Positions 1 through 10,321 of a stretch of DNA of 64,000 nt are shown here, piece by piece. Below the pieces are notes generated by a model, which ran no database searches, had not been told where the DNA came from, and worked only from the letters and a program-made list of their open reading frames with translations. Source of the DNA: Eretmocerus hayati (Eukaryota > Arthropoda > Insecta > Hymenoptera > Aphelinidae). The stretch covers positions 97,497,338 to 97,561,337 of the forward strand of contig CM056744.1 in NCBI GenBank assembly GCA_029851415.1, in the 5' to 3' direction. Both the position numbers and the translations under genes were made by a program. The first letter of the stretch is position 1. The number at the start of each line of letters is the position of its first letter.

Positions 1-534
1 ATTGTTGATCCCTCGAGGGGACTCATATTATTTATTCCACCATTTCAGATAACTGAAGTTTCATTTTATATCTTTGAACTCCTTTGTATCTTTTCTCGAG
101 GATCAGTCAAATATGCTAATCGCACATGAGCTTTGGTTGTTACAGTTGAACTATCATCCATATGATTTAATCAAGAGCTATCGTTGACGGATCAAATTTA
201 GCCTTTAATCATCTCCTTTTTTATGCTACCTTAGACCGATTGTGAGGTTTTGCAAGTTCAAGAAGTTAATGCAAACAAATCGACGAAAAATTGAGTCAGG
301 AAAATTCATGAAAAAATCTCCAAAGTTGAGCTTGAACATTTAATTCTAGAAGTATAGCTGCCCGTTCACTACTTTCTTGTTGCGGTTGAGTAGTTTCCCC
401 TGTGCTGTGCTCAATTTGGATCATTGTTTACAGGATCAGATTTAAAGAGATCATAATTATATTGAATGAAGGATCCAATTTCTCATTTGCAGGTCTTTTG
501 AAACTACGTTTTCTATGTAGAAGATACGAATTTT
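1..534. other. Region upstream of the odorant receptor gene
   Basis: AT-rich sequence with no open frame, repeat or RNA gene that I can recognise. It precedes the receptor start codon at 535 and should contain its promoter and 5' untranslated region, but no clear TATA box or initiator decides a transcription start. Confidence 0.3.
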
Positions 535-3315
535 ATGGCGAATGACATGGCACGAACCGTAGCTTCGTATTCATTCAATGAAATCTCTTCAGGTTACATG
601 AAGTATTGGAGAATAATTGCTACATTACCATTTGATGGACATTCTTTACATTTCATCAAGTCTCGTCTGCTTCGTATTGATTTTATGACGATGATTTTAT
701 TTTGGTTCACATCTTACATTGGGTATGGAATACGAATGCTAGTCAATCACAGATTTGAAAACGATTTTGTATGCGAATTGGCAACGGTAATGAGCGTTAC
801 AGGAAGATATTTCATGGCACTTATGAAACGTGGAAAATTAGTGGAGCTAGTGGACATGAGTGAACAACTATGGAACAATCTGAGAGAAGGAGAAAGCCAA
901 GCCTTTTCAAGATTTGAGAGAAAAGTTCGTGTTTTCAGAGACTTCACTTTGTGGATTACTATGACCGTTTTAGCAGCGTTCATATTGACATCTCAATTCA
1001 TCAGACTTCCACCTACCTCTGTCAATGGTACAGATCGAAGAATCCTACCGATAAGGTAATTCAAACTAGGCATACTTGTTAATATTATCTCATTTTGGGT
1101 ATCGAAAGTTGTATCGAACATGGCTCTTTCTTTTGGAGAAATTTCATGGAAGTCCGCTATTCATAAACTTCATTCGAGCAAGTAATTTTCCCTTTAGCTA
1201 TCGAGTTTGGTTGATTAAATCATCCTTACTCATAATTATCCCGCAAAGTACTTTTTACCCTCGCGTTCCAAAGAAGGTATACCCTTCATTTGTAACAAAT
1301 TTAGACTTTTTCAGTGAGCACTAACAAGTCGTTTGACTATTTGCAAAATGCAGCTAAACCGCGACATCTAAAATGTGTAAAATTATGCTTCCCTACTCTC
1401 GATTTCATTTTTTCAGGTTTTACGTCGATGTTCAAAGAGAACCACAATTCACTCTAGTAAGAATAGCTCAAGGGATAATGGGAATCCATATCTCGCTGAC
1501 ATTAACTGGCATCGAAACTTATGGACCTTGGCTTATTATGATGGCATGTGGTTTCATGAAATCAGTGCAGAATCGATTTTTGCTCATGGCCAATTCAGAG
1601 CACGGTTTGGATATCATACAGAATTCAAGAATGTTGGAACTATCCGGAGAGAATGTGACCGACTGCATTAAATTTCATCAAAAAATATTAAAGTGAGAAA
1701 ATTCCTTACCATTTTACGTAAACAAGTCTTCGTATTTGGAAGTATTTGAGAAATTCTATAATTATATGCAGATTCTGCAATATGATTGAAGATTTTACTC
1801 GCAGTTTTTTCATGGTCACAGTAATGTGTAGCCTTTATGCATTGTCGCTGATTGGAATACAGATCATAGCGGTAAGCCATCAAATCCTCACTCCTCCAAA
1901 TTGCACTAAAATGCCCCCTCCTCCCCCTCCTATATAAAGTTCTATAAGGGACATTCAATCAAGCAAAATACGTTACCTTAAACGATGAGTGGAGTATTGT
2001 TACCATATACAGTAGAACCTGTCTAAGTTGGACAGTTTGGTTCCGAAGAAAAGTGTCCAATATAGCGAGGTGTCCAACATACATGGACATGCCTAAAAAT
2101 GGACTTATCGTAACGTCAAGTCACTCAATGAATAAATCTAGAGATCCATAATATAAACACTCATTCACTGACAAATTGAAAGATGACTGATACTTGAGGG
2201 TTAAAGTTATATTCTTCGAATATCTGTATGAAAAAATTCAACAATGCAATTCCCAATCATGTCGTCAGTCAACCGTTCGTAATTTCAAATATTCAATAAA
2301 TGAATCAGAATATCTGTAATATGTACACTAATCCATTGAGAAATCGATAGATAGCTGAGTCATACTTGGGAATTCTAGATATCATATCTGAACATCTGTA
2401 AAGAAAATTGAACATGTCGTTTTGTTTCACCATTCCCCTATAAAATCTCCTTAATAGATGTTATTTGAAAATTCTGGAAGCCTGCTTTCTTGAAACATTC
2501 CGAAATTGTCGTTTTAGAGACAGTCAACTACAAGCGTGGTTTTTCACGTTTTTCACACCATGTATGTGCGTACATCATATTATGAAATGGTCAGTAGGCA
2601 ATACAGACTTATTCTGATAACGTGAGCTGGTGAACGTCCTAGTATGTGTCATATGATTTGAAGTGTCCAACTTTGAAGGTTTCCATACATTGAAATACTA
2701 TTTCTGGATTCCTAGTGAGGGGTAAAACTTAGCGAGGTGTCCAACATATAGAGTGTCCAACATACAAAGACAAATTCTCATTTAAGCCAATGTAATTTTT
2801 TTCGGTTCCAATGAAAAGCGTACAACTTAATGAGGTGTCCAACATAGGGAGTGTCCAACTTTACAGGTTCTACTGTACTAAATATTTTTTCCAGAACAAT
2901 GAATATCTCTATGGCCTCATGACCCTACTAATTTTGAACACATACCAGCTGTATATTTGTCAATGGGGAGCTCAGCAGCTCTTGAACGAGGTACAGGAGT
3001 AGTAATACGTTTACTTCAAGAATATTCGAGTGCGTTTTGTCATTTTTGAAAATCATTTCAGAGCGTGGCCGTTGGGCAAACAGCATACTTTGCAGCTTTG
3101 ACCGGTTTTCATTTCGACAGAAGATGTAACAAAATGTTGATGGTGGTGTTGATGAGGTCTCAGAAACCTGTGCAACTAACTGCCGGAGGCTACTTCAAAT
3201 TATCAATAGAAAGTTTTGGCCATGTGAGTTTGTTTGATTATTACAATATTATAACAACATCGATATATGAACCACTATCTCCTCCCAGAACATGGAATGT
3301 GACAGAGTACAATAA
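535..3315 (+). CDS. Insect odorant receptor (7tm_6 family), six exons, doubtful C-terminus
   Basis: Ligand-gated chemosensory receptor subunit; family members act with Orco in olfactory neuron membranes. I join exons 535-1055, 1417-1692, 1772-1871, 2895-2990, 3062-3223 and tentatively 3289-3315. All borders are GT-AG and phases agree, giving 393 aa, the usual family length. Family features seen: the hydrophobic N-terminal half with LVELVDMSEQLW, the segment LYICQWGAQQLLNES, and the C-terminal block RSQKPVQLTAGGYFKLSIESFG, where helix 7 begins. The last exon is weak. Phase 0 gives only eight residues (NMECDRVQ) and a stop, whereas the family normally completes helix 7 with about 20 residues containing a conserved Tyr. 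The +1 frame of the same stretch contains TEYNNLSAGY, which looks more like that end, so a frameshift is possible. An 866-bp transposon sits in intron 3, and another begins 17 bp after the stop. Confidence 0.88.
2010..2875. mobile_element. TA-flanked MITE (pogo/Tigger-like) in odorant receptor intron 3
   Basis: The ends are inverted: CAGTAGAACCTGT at the left and ACAGGTTCTACTG at the right, extended imperfectly to about 25 bp (AGTTGGACA). Both sides carry the dinucleotide TA expected of Tc1/mariner/pogo insertion. Subterminal copies of GTGTCCAACAT recur near 2049, 2729, 2748 and 2836. No transposase frame is present, so it is non-autonomous. The right end lies only 19 bp before the first base of receptor exon 4. 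Confidence 0.85.
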
Positions 3316-3332
3316 TCTTTCTGCTGGTTATA

Positions 3333-3813
3333 TTAAGGCCAGTCCGTAGTGCTTACACTTGCTCACTACTCCATAGATGGCGCCACGGTGATTTGCATAG
3401 CGTAATTCCAACAATATTTAGTTTTTAAATAGATGCAAACACTTTTCGGACCAATTCATTGAGTCAGCGCGCTTCCCAATGGAATTTTCAATCGTTTGAG
3501 CTTTGTTGCGTCTCAAAACTCGTGATATATTTTGCGAGATTTGGAAAATGGCAATCGTGCATGACAGCGTGGTTCCTACGACGAGGCAGCCCAGCTCAAG
3601 ATTGCAGATTTCCAAATCCTGCAAAATATATCGCGAATTTTGAGACGCAACAAAACTCAAATGATTGGAAATTTCATGAGGAAGCGCGCTGACTCAATGA
3701 TTTGATCCGAAAAGTGTTTGCAATTATTTAAAAATTAGATATTGTTTGAAAACCTGCATGTACTCCGGTGCGTGTCTGGTTGCGGTATTGCGGAGACTAC
3801 GGACTGGCCTTAA
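3333..3813. mobile_element. TTAA-flanked fold-back MITE
   Basis: A perfect 14-bp inverted end (GGCCAGTCCGTAGT and its complement) is bounded on both sides by TTAA, the duplication made by piggyBac-type transposases. Inside, about 150 bp on each side (near 3412-3560 and 3590-3735) are imperfect complements, so the transcript or single strand would fold into one long hairpin. There is no coding capacity. The family assignment rests on the TTAA only; the end does not start with the usual piggyBac CCY motif. The open frames on both strands of this segment are by-products of the palindrome. Confidence 0.8.
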
Positions 3814-4217
3814 TCCTTTTGTACTGCCCATGGCGTCCTGAGCTTGAAAAGCTGTCACGCTGCGGACCCCGAAGTCATCGGAGTGCGTCCTGCTCTTGCG
3901 AGAAGTCAAGAGCGAGGTCATGAGCTTTTTCGAATATTACCCTCCTTCACTATCGCAGCGATCGGTATGCGATTGACGAATTAAATTAAGTCTCAATTCA
4001 CAAGAGCGGCGTGTCAGAGAAATCGTATTCATCGAATATAATTCACATGTAGAAGTCAATACAGCTCGAGGTTATGCCTTGCCGTTTTCAGCGTTATGCG
4101 TTACGCGTATCGTTGAATACAAATCAAGCGAGGTCATCCAATATAAAATAGAGGTTCAAAAGGCAGTATATGTATCACTGCGAAATCTTCCGTCATCTTA
4201 CGCCAACAGGAAATGGT
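3814..4217. other. Intergenic, nothing recognised
   Basis: No gene, RNA or clear repeat border is seen here. Short open frames exist but show no codon bias or family resemblance. Confidence 0.3.
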
Positions 4218-4507
4218 GTGACGTGATGAGTCTCGAGCCTGCGGCTCGCGCCTCTCCATGCTACCTGACGATGCACCAGGGGCACCAGCAGCGTTTCTGC
4301 CGGAGCCTCGACCGTTTTCCCACTTGAAGCGCGAATTCGCGTCGTGGAACCATCGTCGCGGACGACGGGCCACGCCACGGCAGACCGCTCTGACCAACGA
4401 TGAGAATCACACACTCTCTCTCACCTCATAATTATCTCTCACCCATTAAAAGTCACTCATCGATCTAATGCTCATGCTCTTTCTGGAAACTCTACCTTCC
4501 CACGTTC
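4218..4507 (+). mobile_element. GTGACGTGGG-ended MITE family, copy 1
   Basis: Begins GTGACGTGATGAG and ends CCCACGTTCC. It has a GC-rich left half (GACGATGCACC; GTCGCGGACGACGGGCC; GCAGACCGCTCTGACCA) followed by a pyrimidine-rich right half (CACACTCTCTCTCACCTCA, ATTAAAAGTCACT). The same order of blocks recurs at 6064-6233, 9066-9400, 9629-9922 and, as its right end only, at 20461-20706. All are in the same orientation. Non-coding. Confidence 0.6.
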
Positions 4508-5450
4508 CATCCCCTTTTTGGTGCTAGATGTGAGGTACGGAGATACGTTTATCCAGGGCTTCACGGGTTGAATCCGAGTGTCATGACAAAGTACTGCCGT
4601 GTGGCGCACGAGTGTCAGCAACTCATTCATGGTGAAACCGTCTCTACTAGTTTTACGTGTCGTCGGTGTCGTGGAGTATGTAATTGATTGTAATTTGTCC
4701 TTAATTTTCCGCCTAGTTTCACGTCTGGCCGCTTCTCTCCCTTTTGTTTTAGGGAACTGTTGTGATGGTGTATCAGGGGATTATCTCCTCCGTTGCGATG
4801 GCGATGTTGCGGGAGTATTCCGATTTAGGGTATAGAGTTGTCGAAATGAAGCTTGAATATTGTGCCCCTACTCAAAGTATTTATTCTTCCGCACTACGGT
4901 GGTGTAATTGGATGGTTCGAGTCGTTCAGGTGGAGCTTCCTGCCATCATGTAATGTGTGTCACTTCTTTTTCTCTTATTGGATATAATACGATTGTGTTT
5001 CCATGCGTGTTTGTGTTTATTGTGTTCCCCACACAGTTTTTTCGAAAGATTTTAGGTATCCTGACTACATTTCCCTACTGAACTCGGCCTCTCTGGTGTT
5101 TTGTTTAGAATCTACTTCTTAGAATTTTGGATTATCTCACTAAACCTGGTAATCGCTGAATTTACGTAGACGATTTTCTCTTGAAGCTCTCCAGGTGAGC
5201 TGCTTGTTCTTCTTAGCTAACGATGACATGTGCTTGCTCGTCGTCCTTTACGATCCGACGGCGAGTGGTGTACTAGGGACTGGCGCATTTGTGCTGGCTT
5301 ATTGCCATTGTGAACAGCGATCCCGTCGTCCGCTACAATGCGACGGCGGGCGTGGTGACAGGTGATGAGCGGGTGAAAGTTCACTCATCAACACTTGATA
5401 AATATCAAGTAGCGCAAGCTCGACCACCGCGTTAGAAGTCACCGTGGGCA
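4508..5450. other. Intergenic, nothing recognised
   Basis: No supported gene. Two loosely similar GC-rich stretches near 5236-5275 and 5323-5360 (both with CGTCGTCC and CGACGGCG) suggest an old local duplication. Confidence 0.25.
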
Positions 5451-6014
5451 TTGGGTGACGACGAGCAAGCGCAACCACTGCAGAAAATTTTTGCAGTCGA
5501 CGAGCACCCTTTCCGATACAGAGAGAACGTGACATTTTTCGCCCCATGCGATGGTCACACTGCAACAGTGACCATTGCATCTCTGATCGAGAGAGATTAT
5601 ATACATGGAAAAACCATGCAAGAAGGGAATTCCGAGGTTGGCGATGTACATGAATTCCAAGCATGGAATATAAGCACTTTTGTATTATTTGTTAAAAATT
5701 ACATCGGTGAAAAGCCATTACAGAAAGACATAGAAATTGTCTTGAGAAATTTGAAAAACCTCACTCTCAAAAGAGGACTGAAAATTTTAGGCCTTGTTCA
5801 AGATAATCAAGTTTTTTCACCAACTATTTGGCTAAAAGTAACCGAAAAGGCTGAGCAGATTTTTAATGGCAAAACCATCAAGATTGTACTTTTCAAGCAC
5901 AACCTCAAAGTACCCTCCGATAGTAATAGATGCTCATCACGGAATTCCACGCGTCGGCCAATGATGGACATCATGGCATTAACAAAACTTGGGAATTTTC
6001 CACGGCTGAGATAA
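5451..6014 (+). CDS. Unclassified single-exon open frame, 187 codons
   Basis: A long uninterrupted frame for this AT-rich region. The stretch after about residue 60 (for example IEIVLRNLKNLTLKRGLKIL, then WLKVTEKAEQIFNG) reads like real protein with hydrophobic spacing. The first 50 and last 30 residues are low quality and overlap repetitive sequence. I do not recognise a family and see no signal peptide, membrane segment or catalytic motif. It could be an exon of an unseen gene, a transposon fragment or chance. Confidence 0.15.
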   Translation: MGDDEQAQPLQKIFAVDEHPFRYRENVTFFAPCDGHTATVTIASLIERDYIHGKTMQEGNSEVGDVHEFQAWNISTFVLFVKNYIGEKPLQKDIEIVLRNLKNLTLKRGLKILGLVQDNQVFSPTIWLKVTEKAEQIFNGKTIKIVLFKHNLKVPSDSNRCSSRNSTRRPMMDIMALTKLGNFPRLR

Positions 6015-6063
6015 ACTTCTGATTCTGAGCTTCGCATAGGCTGAGTTGGAAAACTCTCGCGCA

Positions 6064-6233
6064 CGACTCGCCGCGTCGACGACTATAGACGCGTGGCGGA
6101 CTGGCCGCTATGGTCAACCTTCCGATTTACGTTCACACTTTTTCTTTCTCTCTATCCTCTTATGCTTCCTCCAATCCAAGAACTTTCTCACCGATTCGCT
6201 TGTGTTCCTTCCGGAATCTCCTGCCCACGTCAC
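6064..6233 (+). mobile_element. GTGACGTGGG-ended MITE family, partial copy 2
   Basis: Carries the family blocks GCGGACTGGCCGCTATGGTCA (decayed from the GCAGACCGCTCAGACCA block), a CTTTCTCTCT tract, CTTGTGTTCCTTCCGGAA and the end CCCACGTCAC. The left half is shortened. Confidence 0.5.
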
Positions 6234-7491
6234 AGCCTGTAATCCCGTCAGCTGAGGCAAAATGTTGCTTATATAGCAAAATGTTATAAGAAGCGTCATG
6301 TGCATCACGGGTAACGCGCGGTTCTATTTGCATCGAGTCGAATTGGCACATTTCAATTGGACGTGATACGATGGGATCCGAGACATTTAAATCGGGACAC
6401 GCACGAGTTAAGACAGATCACTCGATAACCTAATCACACGAAATTGATAACTCTTTTATGGCTCCCTACATCATCCGTCAGAAATATACATCGCTGAACT
6501 CAATCGAGGTTCTTGTGGTTTTCTTCTTAACCTTCACCCTTCCCTTCTAGAAACTATTACGTAACAAGAGTAACGCAGATCTTTCAATCAGAAATCTGCG
6601 CAATCGAATATCTTTCCATATCCGAATATCTAATATTTGCAAGAATTGACACCTTCACTGAGATGGACCTCACTAGACGGACCCACACGACCAAGTCTGT
6701 GTGCAGCGTTGATCAAAATTCCATTAAAGCCTCCCCTCCCCTCAGGAGTGGAGCTTAGCACACATAGAACTTGCAGACTACTTGCGCTGTCGCAGTGAGC
6801 ATGTCTATATGTAAGACCTCGCTATCCCTGCTGATCACCAATCCTAGAATAAATGTTCAGTATAATACACGAGCTTTGCACATGTTCAACGCCCCCTCCT
6901 ACCATAATCTAGCCATCCAAGTCTTTTTGATTACCATTCATCTACCAAACGCTGTTTTCAGTGTACCAGCCCCCTAATGATACCTATAGAATCCAATTCA
7001 ATTCGATTTGCATCCGTCAAAACTTTTAGATCGACCTGAATTGAGCGCCACTGAAAAGTCCAGGGAAGTTCTCTCATACCAGGATTTTGGAAAGTATTTG
7101 GGTCAGGATCAAACTTTTAGTCCGAATGAACCATTATGATCATACATGATTGTCTATTAGAGGTACTCATAACCGTGCTTCTTTTTCATTCTAGATGATG
7201 CAGAACGCATATACTCTATTCACATTACTACGGAAATCTGATCCAGTTGAAATGTGATGGTGTACCGTTATAAGTTGATGGCCTTGATGAGAAAATATTA
7301 TCGAATGTGAATCAAGTTGGAAGGAGTAGTAAGCAATGTAAGCAACTTTTCTTGATCATTGTAATGTGTGAACGAAAGATGTACCAGGAGTTGCGCATAC
7401 TCAGCAATTTAATGACAAGTGATGACGAATGAGAGATTCAGCAACATTGTGAGGCTCGAGTAAGACAGTTGACGGTCATTCGATATATACC
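6234..7491. other. Intergenic, nothing recognised
   Basis: No gene or RNA recognised on either strand. The open frames here are short, overlap one another and lack family resemblance. Confidence 0.25.
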
Positions 7492-7650
7492 CTCGGGAAC
7501 AAGGTGAACTGCAATGGGATGACGGCCAGCGGCCATTCGAGATCTCCCATCTCACTCGCACCTAATAGGTTATCCCATGAGTGCGAGGGAGATGACAGAT
7601 CTCGAACGGTCACTGATCGTAATCCCATTGCAGTTCACCTTGTTCCCGAG
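7492..7650. repeat. 159-bp near-perfect hairpin
   Basis: The outer 29 bp (7492-7520 and 7622-7650) are perfect complements, and the complementarity continues with a few mismatches to about 75 bp per arm (CGAGATCT and AGATCTCG; CACTCGCAC and GTGCGAG) around a loop of roughly 15 bp. The size and shape fit either a small fold-back MITE or a hairpin RNA precursor. No TA or TTAA duplication is evident at the ends. Confidence 0.7.
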
Positions 7651-7859
7651 TGTACATGTATGCTGTGTATGAGATCATATAAAGGTGTTGGTCAAAAGAG
7701 GATCAGACTTCTCATTTCATTGCAAAAGTGAGTTCCTATACCCTGTGTCCATAGCTATCATACTGTTATATTCATCCTGGTGCCACTAGGAGAGTATACA
7801 CATACAACAAATGACTCGATATTTGCATTGTTTCAAGGAATATCTTATGATTTGATATA

Positions 7860-8467
7860 CAGTAGAATCCGGTTATAACAAGTCCGGTTATAACGAGAAC
7901 CCGGTTATAACGAGCAAGAATTCTGTCATAATTTGGTTTCGGCACCGGCTATACCGAGTAAATCGATTTGAACACCGAACGATTCTGAGTTCGGGTGCTT
8001 GAGACTCGAGGTAAACATGAGTATCAATGCGAATACTTACGCAGTACGATTCGAGTGAGCAAAATGGATAGATCGAATACAAGGAAAAGACAATTCACGA
8101 CGAGTGCGACCTCGTTAACTCTGAAGCAACACTGAGATTTCTTAGTTACAATTTTTTATTCTCCGTCATATGTAATGTCTGAATTCATGACAAATACGAA
8201 TTCCTAAATATTGTATGTCCGTACCATTGAGTGGAATAATGCACATCTACGTCATTGTCGCCCTGTGATTGTATTCTGAACGTTAATCATCATTAGTTAT
8301 TTGAATTCTTGATAAAAGATACTTCACAAACTCAAGATTAGTTTTTTTTTCATTCGTCAGGGGTAGTGATAACGAAATCATGTGAATTTGGGCCAATAAA
8401 ATGGAGTCCGGTCATAACGAGCATTTTCCTTCGGTCCCTTGGAGTTCGTTATAACCGGATTCTACTG
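7860..8467. mobile_element. pogo/Tigger-like MITE, 608 bp
   Basis: The left end is CAGTAGAATCCGGTTATAAC and the right end is its complement, with TA on each side. GGTTATAACGAG-type repeats are reiterated inside the left end (three times in 60 bp) and again before the right end (GTCATAACGAGC, CGTTATAACC), as in pogo/Tigger transposons, where the transposase binds such repeats. There is no transposase frame, so it must have been mobilised in trans. Confidence 0.88.
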
Positions 8468-8469
8468 TA

Positions 8470-9065
8470 TTTTTCTTCGATTGTTCATGTTGATGGAGCA
8501 TTTGGATAGTTATTTGGAATACCCTCAGACACTGGAAAAGTTTTTACAAACTAACCTGCATAGAACATCTGGAAGTCTGAGTGATAAAGAATGAATACTT
8601 TTCAAAAAGTTGTCTCGCGTCCTGATAATAATTGGTGATCTATGTCGGCAAGGATACTTATATGGAATTTGGGGAAGTTTGCATTCTTGGACCAACTTTT
8701 GTGCAATTTGAACATCTTTCATCGATTAGATGTCACCCTACATTGAAAAATGACTCATTCGGAAGGGCTTAGGGGTTTGAAAAACTATCCATGACTCATT
8801 TAATGTCTGATCCCATACAAATGAGTCCATTGTAAATATGTAGTTGATCGGAAGGCAATTTTACAACCATTTTTTGTGGACAAGTGTGTATATTTACTGG
8901 AAAAATCGATCAAACATGAGATTGCCCAGCGATATACTTGAACTTGACTATCGAACAAAGAATGTCAAATTCGTCAAAAAGGTGAGATGGAGAGTACATT
9001 TATCAAAACCCAAAGATGTACCGAGTTGGGAATTCAGGCAGCTAAGAACACCAAGATATTGACGT
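8470..9065. other. Intergenic, nothing recognised
   Basis: AT-rich sequence between two transposons. No supported gene or RNA. Confidence 0.25.
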
Positions 9066-9400
9066 GTGACGTGGGAAGGCTCGGGTCTTTTGCCCCTCGC
9101 CTCCCCCCGTCCCATGACGACGCACCGTTGACGGATCCGCGAGCCGCGCAACGTTGCTGCGCTGCTCGTCGGCCGTCGCAGGTGCGTCGTCAGCGTTTTG
9201 ACGGAGTTACGCGTACCTCCCCCGGGTACTACTTCAGGCCGACGGACTCATCGCCTTCGAGATGAGTCCCGTCGCGACCATTACCGCTCGATCAACCAAC
9301 CTAGAAGCACACACTCTCTTTCTCCTCTATTTAGTCTCATTAAAGTCACTTTGTTCTGCAATAACTCGTGTTCCTTCCGGAAACTCCTGTCCCACATTAC
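9066..9400 (+). mobile_element. GTGACGTGGG-ended MITE family, copy 3
   Basis: Begins GTGACGTGGG and ends CCCACATTAC, so the 10-bp ends are inverted with one mismatch. The left half is unusually GC-rich (GACGACGCACC, GTCGCAGGTGCGTCGTCAGC). The right half holds CACACTCTCTTTC, CATTAAAGTCACT and CGTGTTCCTTCCGGAAACTC, matching the other copies. Confidence 0.65.
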
Positions 9401-9628
9401 AGACGAAACCAATATATTCTCACTCGATGTATTGTTATGTGTCACTACGTAACTTTTGTTTGAATTCCAATAATAAGCAGGTCAAATTTCAGGATAAGTA
9501 TATTTTGTGAGTCGGACAGCTCTTGAAGCTGTTATGTAAACTTTTGTTCATAATCGGAAAGTGCAACTTTTGGACTAAGCATATTTTGGAAGCACATTGA
9601 ATCATCAAATGTACTTCGGATATACCCT

Positions 9629-9922
9629 GTGACTTCGAGCATGAGACTCTCACCCCCCCCCCCCCCCCCCCCCCGCGCCACGCCGACGATGCACCAGCCG
9701 TCGCAAGTGCATCGTCAGCTTTCCTGACGGAAACTCGCGCGATTCTTTCCAAAGCGCAAAGGCGCGTCGCGACCCATCGTCGTGGACGACGGGCCTCGCC
9801 GCGTCAGACCGCTCAGACCAATCTAACAATTCGGACACTCTCTCTCACTTCAATACTTTCATTAAAGTCACTATTCACTTGGTATAGCTCGTGTTCATTC
9901 TGAAAGCGCCTACCCACGTCAC
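9629..9922 (+). mobile_element. GTGACGTGGG-ended MITE family, copy 4
   Basis: Starts GTGACTTCGAG and ends CCCACGTCAC. Its internal blocks GACGATGCACC, GTCGTGGACGACGGGCC, TCAGACCGCTCAGACCA, CACTCTCTCTCACTTCA and CATTAAAGTCACT match copies 1 and 3 in order and orientation. A 22-base run of C lies inside it at 9653-9674. Confidence 0.65.
9653..9674. repeat. Homopolymer run of 22 C
   Basis: Uninterrupted C tract within a transposon copy. Such runs are prone to slippage and to assembly length error. Confidence 0.95.
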
Positions 9923-9977
9923 AACCCAAATCATGCGTATTGGAGGTTGTGGCACGGATCCCAAAATTCTGCATCGG

Positions 9978-10130
9978 CAGGAATGGTACATTTTGATACA
10001 AGGGTGTGAAACGTTTTATTCGCGTCCGAGTGATGGGATTCCGGCCCGAGCCTCCGGAATCATCACGAGTATGCGAATAACAGGTTTTACGCCCGTGTAT
10101 CTAACTATATTTTTCGATCAACTGTGAATA
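9978..10130. repeat. Dispersed repeat with ACATTTCGATACAAGGGT core, copy 1
   Basis: The block ACATTTTGATACAAGGGT, then TTTATTCGCGTC, GAGTGATGGG and CCGGCCCGAGCC recurs at 41826-41900. The core alone recurs near 44155. Downstream a GTGCGCAGAGTGCAC / TTTACGCACAGTG motif resembles sequence near 44525-44552. I cannot assign it to a known class. Confidence 0.5.
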
Positions 10131-10321
10131 AAAGTAAACAAATTGTGCGCAGAGTGCACTTTTACGCACAGTGTATTGAAAAATTTAATGAAAGTCCTGC
10201 GCTTGGACGTTGTAATCAGTTGATAGTTCGAACCAAGCATCGACGCGACTCCGCAATTTCGTGCTTTCGACAATTGCACGATTATATAAATTACTACGCG
10301 CGAACGCTCCGGTCCGGGTAA

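Noticed and set aside
3333..3813. Firm assignment to piggyBac
   Set aside because: TTAA flanks fit, but the terminal GGCCAGTCC differs from the usual CCY start and no transposase is present; left as TTAA-flanked MITE.
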